Shown: piece by piece, positions 1 to 5,111 of the stretch | How the letters are laid out: each line of letters begins with the position of its first letter | Numbering within the stretch: position 1 is the first letter of the stretch | Assembly: GCA_026786325.1 (NCBI GenBank) | Contig: JAJAYH010000268.1 | Span: 1-7,225, forward strand | DNA length: 7,225 bases | DNA from: Alkalinema sp. CAN_BIN05 | Lineage (GTDB): Bacteria > Cyanobacteriota > Cyanobacteriia > Leptolyngbyales > Leptolyngbyaceae | Direction of reading: 5' to 3' | Notes under the pieces: model-generated | Told to the model about the DNA's origin: nothing | The model's input: only the letters and a program-made list of their open reading frames with translations | Databases searched by the model: none | Translations under genes and position numbers: made by a program

Positions 1-411
1 CTGGAAATGGCCGTGATGATTAGTGCTATTGCAAACGGTGGCAGACGGGTCAAACCGCATCTCCTGGTGAGCCAAACCAACCTTCCACAGATGCAGCCCG
101 AGAATACTGGCATGTATCCAAGCACCCTAAAAATCTTGAAAGAAGGACTGGTTGCCGTGGTGAATGAAGGCACGGGCCAAAGTCTAAATGACGGATCGAT
201 TCCCCTGACAGCCGGCAAAACCGGGACCGCAGAAGTCTCTAGTGGGGCAGATAATGCGATGTATGTTGGCTATGGTCCCGTGGAGAATCCACAAATTGCG
301 ATCGCGGTGGTGGTCGAAAATGGTGGTTTTGGCGCAACATCAGCGGTGCCGATCGCCCATGAGGTTTACAAAGCGTTCTTTGGTCCTCCTAAGGCTAAAA
401 AACCAAGTTAA
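1..411 (+). CDS. mrdA: Penicillin-binding protein 2 (class B PBP), C-terminal end, 5' partial
   Basis: This is the end of a class B PBP, a membrane-anchored periplasmic transpeptidase that crosslinks peptidoglycan; PBP2 serves cell elongation. The frame is open from base 1, so the ATG at base 7 is internal, not the start. The reading LEMAVMISAIANGG matches the conserved helix before the last catalytic motif in PBP2 proteins. The KTGTAE motif (Lys codon at 217-219) is the third active-site motif. The following VGYGPVENPQIAIAVVVENGG and the AVPIAHEVYKAFFG ending are typical of PBP2/MrdA rather than FtsI. The SxxK and SxN motifs and the membrane anchor lie left of the window. The protein ends in a short basic tail (PPKAKKPS). 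It converges with sixA, whose stop lies 15 bp away, with no obvious terminator between. The PBP class is firm; PBP2 over FtsI is likely but rests on the C-terminus only. Confidence 0.87.
   Translation: MEMAVMISAIANGGRRVKPHLLVSQTNLPQMQPENTGMYPSTLKILKEGLVAVVNEGTGQSLNDGSIPLTAGKTGTAEVSSGADNAMYVGYGPVENPQIAIAVVVENGGFGATSAVPIAHEVYKAFFGPPKAKKPS
298..305. repeat. HIP1 octamer
   Basis: A perfect copy of the palindrome GCGATCGC inside the PBP2 coding region. HIP1 is overrepresented in many cyanobacterial genomes; its role is not settled. It supports the taxonomic reading and is not gene-specific. Confidence 0.9.
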
Positions 412-436
412 CCCAGCTCAAGCAAATTAACCCAGC
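408..436. repeat. Direct repeat TTAACCCAGC x2 across the convergent gene ends
   Basis: The 10-mer TTAACCCAGC occurs at 408-417 and again at 427-436, a period of 19 bp. The first copy carries the PBP2 stop (TAA, 409-411). The second carries the reverse-strand stop of sixA (TTA, 427-429). It looks like a short local duplication. It does not form a hairpin followed by a T-run, so I do not call it a terminator. Confidence 0.6.
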
Positions 437-921
437 AATAAACGAGGCGGACTGAGCCAAAATAATTGACATTGGCCAGTCAAGTCTCCATCGATAGGTG
501 TACTCAGTCCAATCACACCTGCTTTTTTTAGGACCAAATTGTCACAATTCTGCCCAAATATTAATTGCGCGGCCAATCGACTTAAGTCTGGCTCGTGACC
601 GACTAAAGCGACGCTTTGGACTCGATCTCGAATAGATTGTAATTGTTCAATGATCAATCCAATATCGCCCGCTGGTTTCAAGTCATCAATGGTTTCAAGG
701 GTTTCAGATAGCCCGATCGATTGGAGAATGAGGGCCGTTTCAATCGATCGGGCATAGGGACTTGTTAAAATCACATCAAACTGTAATCCCAACTCCCTGA
801 GCCGTTGTGCAACTTTGGTTGTTTTCTTCACGCCAATCTCAGAAAGTGGACGCAAAGAATCGTCTTCACAATCTCCAAACTGTCCCGCTAATCCGTGGCG
901 AATCAAATAGATTTCAATCAT
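427..921 (-). CDS. sixA: Phosphohistidine phosphatase SixA
   Basis: This is a small histidine phosphatase of the phosphoglycerate mutase-like superfamily. SixA in E. coli removes phosphate from phosphohistidine in phosphotransfer proteins; the cytoplasmic target here is unknown. With the ATG at 921 the protein has 164 residues, close to the usual SixA length of about 160. The catalytic RHG is at residues 8-10 (context IYLIRHGLAG). The conserved TSPYARSIETA lies at 53-63, with phosphate-binding Arg58. The second catalytic His is H109 in VGHEPDLSRLA. The frame extends upstream to a TTG at 999, but that would add 26 residues with no family similarity in front of the core strand, so ATG 921 is preferred. 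No strong Shine-Dalgarno sequence is seen. The gene lies 81 bp downstream of the DHH gene on the same strand and is probably co-transcribed. Family assignment is secure; substrate is inferred. Confidence 0.9.
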   Translation of the reverse strand: MIEIYLIRHGLAGQFGDCEDDSLRPLSEIGVKKTTKVAQRLRELGLQFDVILTSPYARSIETALILQSIGLSETLETIDDLKPAGDIGLIIEQLQSIRDRVQSVALVGHEPDLSRLAAQLIFGQNCDNLVLKKAGVIGLSTPIDGDLTGQCQLFWLSPPRLLLG

Positions 922-984
922 AAATACTAAAACAACAAGATATAGAAAACTTGAATGAACTTGAAGTCCGATCGTCTCATCTTT

Positions 985-1005
985 ATTCTCAATTCCCAAT
1001 TCTCA
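985..1005. repeat. Heptamer tandem repeat, three units (STRR-like)
   Basis: Three exact-length 7-bp units stand head to tail: ATTCTCA (985-991), ATTCCCA (992-998) and ATTCTCA (999-1005). The third ends exactly at the stop codon of the DHH gene (reverse strand, 1003-1005). Short tandem heptamers of this kind (STRRs) are known in cyanobacterial genomes. The array fills part of the 81-bp gap before sixA and contains the rejected TTG start of sixA. Confidence 0.7.
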
Positions 1006-2337
1006 GCTCACCCCTTTCGGATAGTTCTGTTCGGGATTAATCAAACGCAGTAGTTTTTGTTTGACTTGGGCATCGTAAATGTTCCATTTTAACTTGGCAT
1101 ATTCATTGTTCTCTGCAAAGCCAGATAGAAAACGGATGGGAATTTCAAACCCGCCCGCCTGCGATCGGCCTCCACCAAAGAACCGACCTTGAGCATCCTG
1201 ACCAAAGGCTTCCTTTAGGAATTCATCAGGATCAAGCGTGATTTTGTTGGTGCGCAAGGATCCCACGACAATCTCAACTTCTTCGTCTTCATCATGGACA
1301 ATGCCGTAGACCACAGCCGTATGAACATTGTCTTCTGTAACCAAAAAGTCAGCAGCCTGAGGAATAGCATCACGATCGTCGTACCGCAAGAAGCCCACAC
1401 CCGAAATCGAGAAGCTATTTTGGACCGTGCGATTTTTTAGAGATCGTTCAATCACATCCATCACTGGACGCGATCGTGCGGATTGTAGGACAGCATTCAG
1501 AAGCTGGGTGTCATAAAAACGACTGATGTAAGCTGCCGCCAAGAAATCTTCTTCTTGCGCCTGCATCAAACGGTTAGTATCCGATCGTAAGCCATGCATC
1601 AAGGCCGTGGCACATTTGACATGCTCGGAGATATTGCTGTCGAGCTTGATTAGTCCCGCTTGGATATACTGCGTCAGAATAGTCGCTGTTGCACGCGCAT
1701 GGGTCCGAATGTCCACAAATTCTGCGGTCAGGTCATCCTGCAAACTGTGGTGATCGATGATGACAGTAATAGGAATATTCGCTTCTCGCAGTGCGCCCAT
1801 GAGCTGGCTGGTCGTACCTTGGTTATCGATTAGGACGACACCACGATAGATGGATAGGTCTTTTGTTTTGACCGCTTGGACCGTCCAGCGCTGTAGTGGG
1901 ATACCCGTTAGCTTGACTAAGGCAATATTTTCCTGATGGCTGAGGGTGCCAGCATAAACAATGTCTGTAGGAATCTCGAATTTCTGAGCGATTAGCTTAT
2001 AGGTCCAAGCCGAAGACAACGCATCGGGATCGGGAAAATCCTGCAACACGATGACCTGACGTTCGCCTCGGTGCCGCTCTAGAGTCTTGCGAAACTGGTC
2101 AATTTTTTGCTCTTGTTCAGGCGATCGTAATGTGTCGTAGGGCGATCGAACCCGATATTCCTGAATATAGTTATTATTCCCATTGCTAGTGTTCCCACTA
2201 AAGGCAACTCCCTTCGGATTGGGCGGAAAGTCAATGGCTGGACGATCTAAGGCGAATGAGCTGGTTTCTAGTGAGAGGGCTTCAAAAGAAGACTCCTCTT
2301 GAAGGGGATCCGCCGAACTGGTGCTGTCAGATTGCAT
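1003..2337 (-). CDS. DHH/DHHA1 family phosphoesterase (NrnA/GdpP-like superfamily)
   Basis: A 444-residue soluble protein of the DHH phosphoesterase superfamily, manganese-dependent enzymes that cleave short oligonucleotides, pAp or cyclic dinucleotides. Residues 1-58 are low complexity, rich in Ser, Glu and Asn, and probably disordered. Motif I is DFPDPDALSSAW (100-111), with metal-binding Asp103 and Asp105. Motif II is VVLIDNQG, with D171. Motif III is the signature IIDHH (D195-H196-H197). Motif IV is GLRSDTNRL, with D253. The C-terminal DHHA1 substrate-binding domain ends in FFGGGRSQAGGFEIP (387-400), followed by about 40 extra residues. Two positions differ from canonical NrnA/GdpP proteins: Gln99 replaces the usual first His of motif I, and the glycine loop reads GGGR instead of GGGH. 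The start is ATG, without a clear Shine-Dalgarno sequence; no better in-frame start precedes the conserved part. It lies upstream of sixA. Superfamily is certain; the substrate (nanoRNA, pAp or c-di-AMP) cannot be decided from sequence alone. Confidence 0.88.
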   Translation of the reverse strand: MQSDSTSSADPLQEESSFEALSLETSSFALDRPAIDFPPNPKGVAFSGNTSNGNNNYIQEYRVRSPYDTLRSPEQEQKIDQFRKTLERHRGERQVIVLQDFPDPDALSSAWTYKLIAQKFEIPTDIVYAGTLSHQENIALVKLTGIPLQRWTVQAVKTKDLSIYRGVVLIDNQGTTSQLMGALREANIPITVIIDHHSLQDDLTAEFVDIRTHARATATILTQYIQAGLIKLDSNISEHVKCATALMHGLRSDTNRLMQAQEEDFLAAAYISRFYDTQLLNAVLQSARSRPVMDVIERSLKNRTVQNSFSISGVGFLRYDDRDAIPQAADFLVTEDNVHTAVVYGIVHDEDEEVEIVVGSLRTNKITLDPDEFLKEAFGQDAQGRFFGGGRSQAGGFEIPIRFLSGFAENNEYAKLKWNIYDAQVKQKLLRLINPEQNYPKGVS

Positions 2338-2400
2338 AGAAAATTACAGAATGCAAAAGTGGTGAGGGTGACGATCGTACGAGAATTCAGGGGATTACGC

Positions 2401-2428
2401 TAGTGTGACCGTAAACTACGGCACTCTA
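2401..2428. repeat. Hairpin-forming inverted repeat with 3-nt loop
   Basis: The left arm TAGTGTG-A-CCGTA (2401-2413) pairs with TACGG-CACTCTA (2417-2428) around the loop AAC. The five inner pairs are perfect. Outside the single bulged A at 2408, six of seven pairs match. Neither strand has a T-run after the stem, so it is not a standard intrinsic terminator. It lies 64-91 bp upstream of the DHH start and could be in that gene's leader. Confidence 0.6.
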
Positions 2429-2430
2429 AA

Positions 2431-2444
2431 GTGTTCAAAAACAC
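2431..2444. repeat. Second short hairpin, GTGTT-CAAA-AACAC
   Basis: Perfect 5-bp arms (2431-2435 and 2440-2444) flank a 4-nt loop, starting 2 bp after the larger hairpin. The stem is AT-rich and weak by itself; its interest comes from adjacency to the first hairpin. Confidence 0.4.
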
Positions 2445-2561
2445 CATAATGCGCGATTCAGACTGACAACATTTAACGATCGATCTTGATCATGTCACAT
2501 TCACAAGAAATAAAATAGATCTCCTGGAAAGATATTTAAAATAAAATAAGCCAGATGAGTT

Positions 2562-2605
2562 GTCTGACAATCCAATAACCTCTCCACATGATCGTTCTGT
2601 CAGAC
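2562..2605. repeat. Separated inverted repeat GTCTGACA / TGTCAGAC
   Basis: GTCTGACA (2562-2569) and its exact reverse complement TGTCAGAC (2598-2605) are 28 bp apart, 51-95 bp upstream of the Rpn start. A third related copy, GACTGACA, lies at 2461-2468. The core CTGACA/TGTCAG thus occurs three times in about 140 bp. This could be an operator-like arrangement; no regulator can be named. Confidence 0.4.
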
Positions 2606-2630
2606 TGCTAAAATCGAATTAGCGTAGAAG

Positions 2631-2636
2631 TAATAT
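2631..2636 (+). promoter_or_regulatory. Possible -10 element of the Rpn gene
   Basis: TAATAT matches the sigma-70 -10 consensus at five of six positions and lies 20 bp before the ATG, which would give a very short leader. No good -35 box is found 16-18 bp upstream (CTAAAA at the expected place), so this is weak. Confidence 0.25.
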
Positions 2637-2656
2637 AGAACTAGATTTTCTCTCTC

Positions 2657-3526
2657 ATGATATTTATTAATCCCAGAACTGATTTTGCATTTAAGAAGAT
2701 TTTTGGCTCAGAACAAAGCCATAATATTTTGATCAGCTTTCTAAATGGCATTCTGTATGGCGGACAGTCAACAATTCAAACATTGACAATTGTAAATCCT
2801 TACCAAGCGCCCATTATCAAGGGATTGAAGTCCACCTATCTCGATATTAAAGCTGAATTGAAGACGGGCGAAATGGTGGTGATTGAAATGCAAGTTTTGA
2901 ATGTAGCAGGGTTTGAAAAATGTATTCTCTATAATGCGGCTAAAGCTTACTCAGTTGAACTTTCCGAAGGCCAATCCTACGCAAATCTGAATCCTGTGAT
3001 TGCGCTGACTATTACTGATTTTGTCATGTTTGAGGAAGTTCCTCAACATATTTCTCGTTTTATGTTAAAAGAAAAAGACTGTCTAATTGACTATCCGATT
3101 CAAGATTTGGAATTGGTATTTGTTGAATTGCCAAAATTTCATCGATCATTATCTGAACTAGTAAGTCTGAGCGATCGATGGATTTATTTCCTTCAACATG
3201 CTCCAGATTTAGAAACTATTCCTGAAATGATGGCTGAAATTCCAGAGATGAATCAAGCCTTTGCGATCGCAAACAAAGCAACGTTGACCCGTGATGAACT
3301 TGATGAACAACATCGACAATCCTTCTTCATCCACGATCAGCGAGGGGTTGCGATTAAAGCTACAGAACAGGGGATTAGACAAGGGCTTGAACAAGGTTCT
3401 CGGCAACAACAATTAGCGATCGCGCAACGATCGCTTCCTCTTCTGGATGATGCGACCATTAGTCAAATTACGGGATTATCTATTGATACTATCCAACAAT
3501 TACGTAATGAATCACGCAATGACTAA
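2657..3526 (+). CDS. Rpn family recombination-promoting nuclease / putative transposase (PD-(D/E)XK)
   Basis: A 289-residue protein of the Rpn/YhgA-like family, DNA endonucleases that promote RecA-independent recombination in E. coli and are common, often in many copies, in cyanobacteria. The N-terminus INPRTDFAFKKIFGSE (residues 4-19) is the family signature. The nuclease core shows YLDIKAEL, with Asp63, then VVIEMQV, with Glu77 and Gln79: the D...E-x-Q form of the catalytic site. ITDFVMF (119-125) follows. The tail EQGIRQGLEQGSRQQQ (237-252) and the last helix GLSIDTIQQL (273-282) are usual for the family. Length is normal and no frame break is seen. Sample lines counted by hand give about 36% G+C, against about 42-55% in neighbouring genes. 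No terminal inverted repeats or target duplications were found, so it is a solitary gene. It contains two HIP1 sites, suggesting it is not a very recent arrival. In vivo role is unknown. Confidence 0.9.
   Translation: MIFINPRTDFAFKKIFGSEQSHNILISFLNGILYGGQSTIQTLTIVNPYQAPIIKGLKSTYLDIKAELKTGEMVVIEMQVLNVAGFEKCILYNAAKAYSVELSEGQSYANLNPVIALTITDFVMFEEVPQHISRFMLKEKDCLIDYPIQDLELVFVELPKFHRSLSELVSLSDRWIYFLQHAPDLETIPEMMAEIPEMNQAFAIANKATLTRDELDEQHRQSFFIHDQRGVAIKATEQGIRQGLEQGSRQQQLAIAQRSLPLLDDATISQITGLSIDTIQQLRNESRND
3260..3273. repeat. HIP1 site in a 14-bp palindrome
   Basis: TTTGCGATCGCAAA is a perfect 14-bp palindrome centred on HIP1 (3263-3270), within the Rpn coding region, where it is read as Phe-Ala-Ile-Ala-Asn. 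Confidence 0.85.
3416..3423. repeat. HIP1 octamer
   Basis: A perfect GCGATCGC in the 3' part of the Rpn gene. A further ACGATCGC follows within ten bases. Confidence 0.85.
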
Positions 3527-3544
3527 GAACTACGTATCAATATC

Positions 3545-3567
3545 GAAATGACACGTTGAAATGACAC
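3545..3567. repeat. Tandem repeat GAAATGACAC x2 (13-bp period)
   Basis: GAAATGACAC occurs at 3545-3554 and 3558-3567 with GTT between. It lies in the 81-bp gap between the convergent ends of the Rpn gene and tyrS. Further on, GTCC (3577-3580) can pair weakly with GGAC (3589-3592) over an 8-nt loop, but no T-run follows, so no terminator is called. Confidence 0.5.
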
Positions 3568-3607
3568 CCGATCGCGGTCCATATTCTTGGACTGTTGAGG
3601 CATAAAG

Positions 3608-4810
3608 TTAAGGTACAAATCGGACAAATTTGTTCTTCCCAAATTGCAACACCTGACCAATCAAATCGGATGATGTTTCAAATATAAAGTTCGGGTCAGC
3701 TACCCTTTCACCATTCAGTTTCACTCCCCCGCCTTGAATCTGTCGTCTCGCGTCAGAACTCGTTTTACAAAGGCCCGAGGCACTCGTGACAAAGAAGATT
3801 TTGGCCGGAAACTCGATCGTACTCACCGAAAATTCTGGCACTGAATCTGCTTCAGTTGATCCACCAATCAAATTTGCAGCATCTGCTTGGGCTTGTTGGG
3901 CCGCCGCCATGCCGTGATATTGACTCACCACGTCTAGCGCCAAGATTTTTTGTTGGTCGCGGGGATTTGGCGAAAGCTGGGGGTAATCCAGTTGGGTCAG
4001 CAGTGTGATGTAGTTTTCTAGAAGTGTGTCAGGTGTTTTTTCTAGTTTGGAGTACATCGTGAGTGCGTCTTCATTCAGCCCGACATAGTTGCCCAGCGAT
4101 TTCGACATTTTTTGAGATCCATCGGTTCCAATCAAAATAGGCATCAACAATCCAAACTGAGGACGCATTCCAAAATGTCGCTGTAAATCTCGACCGACCG
4201 CAATATTGAACTTTTGGTCTGTGCCGCCAAGTTCCACATCCGATTCTACAGCCACCGAATCGTAGCCCTGCATTAATGGATATAGAAACTCGTGGAGGAA
4301 AATAGGATTTCCTTTGTCGTACCGATCGCTGAAGCCTTCCTTTGCGATCATTTGACCGACAGTCATAGTGCCCAAGAGTTCTAGAATCTTGGTTAAATCC
4401 ATTCCTGCCAACCACTCGGAGTTGTAGCGAATTTCTAAGCGTCCCGGCGTATCAAAATCTAAAATCCGGCGAACTTGCTCTAGATAGGTTTGGGCATTCA
4501 GTTTGACTTGTTCTTCCGTAAGCTGCTTTCGGACCTCAGATTTTCCCGTGGGATCGCCAATTCGAGCGGTGAAGTCGCCGATGATCAGCACAGCCGTGTG
4601 GCCCGCATCCTGAAACGATCGCATCTTACGCACGGGAATGCTGTGACCCAAATGAATATCGGATCCGGTTGGGTCGATACCCATTTTGATTCGTAAAGGC
4701 CGATCGCTTTCGAGAATGCGCTGCTCTAAATTTTCATCCCCATTAGTCGCATCACCAGAGGGAAAAATTTCATGGGTGCCCCGATGTAGCCAGCCAAAGG
4801 AAGAAGTCAT
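3608..4810 (-). CDS. tyrS: Tyrosyl-tRNA synthetase
   Basis: A class I aminoacyl-tRNA synthetase that charges tRNA-Tyr in the cytoplasm; essential for translation. With the ATG at 4810 the protein has 400 residues, normal for bacterial TyrRS. The Rossmann-fold signature appears as GIDPTGSDIHLGH, with the HIGH-type motif HLGH at 53-56. The conserved GDFTARIGDPTGKSE is at 78-92. Tyrosine-pocket segments are YPLMQGYDSV (177-186) and ELGGTDQKFN (193-202). The KMSKS loop is intact at 234-238. A C-terminal S4-like RNA-binding domain (about 335-400) includes SSDARRQIQGGGVKLNGE. An in-frame TTG at 4852 would add 14 residues before the usual MTSSFGWLHRG start, so ATG 4810 is chosen. No Shine-Dalgarno sequence is evident. 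The gene is monocistronic here: divergent from the class A PBP and convergent with the Rpn gene. No T-box or other leader structure is seen. Confidence 0.96.
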   Translation of the reverse strand: MTSSFGWLHRGTHEIFPSGDATNGDENLEQRILESDRPLRIKMGIDPTGSDIHLGHSIPVRKMRSFQDAGHTAVLIIGDFTARIGDPTGKSEVRKQLTEEQVKLNAQTYLEQVRRILDFDTPGRLEIRYNSEWLAGMDLTKILELLGTMTVGQMIAKEGFSDRYDKGNPIFLHEFLYPLMQGYDSVAVESDVELGGTDQKFNIAVGRDLQRHFGMRPQFGLLMPILIGTDGSQKMSKSLGNYVGLNEDALTMYSKLEKTPDTLLENYITLLTQLDYPQLSPNPRDQQKILALDVVSQYHGMAAAQQAQADAANLIGGSTEADSVPEFSVSTIEFPAKIFFVTSASGLCKTSSDARRQIQGGGVKLNGERVADPNFIFETSSDLIGQVLQFGKNKFVRFVP

Positions 4811-5111
4811 GGGAATGCAGGTGGCTCCGAAAATGGAATAAGTATTAGACAAAGAATTATCAGCTAAAGGCAGGCATGTAATACCCGGCTTTTAATTAGA
4901 TCACATTACTATAGGCTAAAGGGAAATACCATTAATAAAACCTTTGTCAAGGACTAAATCTTCGACTATCCTAATCTAAGCAATTCAACACCTTAGACAA
5001 TCCATGTAGCGTACAACGATCGTTTCATTTACCATGGGTTGTGTCTAGGATAAATTTTGGCTACCATATCCGAAGCTTGAACCCGTCCTGTCATCCAGAG
5101 AGAGAATTGCC
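4811..5111. other. Divergent intergenic region, tyrS / class A PBP
   Basis: A 301-bp gap that must hold promoters in both directions. On the minus strand TAATAC (4842-4847) is a possible -10 for tyrS, about 32 bp before the ATG, without a good -35. On the plus strand TAGGAT (5046-5051), with TTTCAT (5023-5028) 17 bp upstream, is a weak promoter candidate for the PBP gene. The main structure is the imperfect inverted repeat at 4991-5049. CCTT-TGTC-AAGG (4941-4952) is a minor hairpin. No RNA gene or small ORF of merit was found. Confidence 0.5.
4991..5049. repeat. Long imperfect inverted repeat upstream of the class A PBP gene
   Basis: CCTTAGACAATCCATG (4991-5006) and CATGGGTTGTGTCTAGG (5033-5049) are complementary over 14 pairs plus one T-G wobble, with a 2-nt bulge on the right arm and a 1-nt bulge on the left. 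The 26-nt loop contains the perfect palindrome AACGATCGTT (5015-5024). The structure lies 63-121 bp before the GTG start. It could be a leader hairpin or a double operator; which one depends on the unknown transcription start. Confidence 0.5.

Larger units (their letters stand above)
2338..2656. other. Divergent intergenic region, DHH gene / Rpn gene
   Basis: A 319-bp AT-rich gap between divergently transcribed genes, so it should hold both promoters. It contains two adjacent hairpins (2401-2428 and 2431-2444), a separated 8-bp inverted repeat (2562-2569 with 2598-2605) and a possible -10 box for the Rpn gene (2631-2636). No tRNA, CRISPR, riboswitch or plausible small gene was recognised. On the minus strand TTGTCA (2465-2470) resembles a -35 box, but no good -10 follows at normal spacing. 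Neither start has a recognisable Shine-Dalgarno sequence. Confidence 0.6.

Noticed and set aside
922..999. N-terminal extension of SixA from a TTG codon at 999
   Set aside because: The added 26 residues precede the universally conserved first strand and RHG motif, come partly from the heptamer repeat, and would make the protein longer than the family norm.
2401..2444. Intrinsic terminator
   Set aside because: The hairpins have no T-run on either strand and lie upstream, not downstream, of both flanking genes.
2338..3607. Terminal inverted repeats or target-site duplication of an insertion sequence around the Rpn gene
   Set aside because: By eye no matching inverted ends bracket the gene; the repeats found on each side are unrelated to each other.
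4071..4415. Open frame of 114 codons on the minus strand within tyrS
   Set aside because: It lies in another frame of a well-conserved gene and its translation resembles no family I know.
4811..4852. N-terminal extension of TyrRS from a TTG codon at 4852
   Set aside because: The ATG at 4810 gives the normal family start and length; the extra 14 residues have no recognisable conservation.
4811..4910. T-box or other riboswitch leader before tyrS
   Set aside because: No T-box consensus, specifier-like stem or terminator/antiterminator pair is visible, and T-boxes are not typical of cyanobacteria.
5011..5032. NtcA-type site (GTA-N8-TAC) in the PBP upstream region
   Set aside because: GTA (5011-5013) and TAC (5030-5032) are present but the spacing is 16, not 8.
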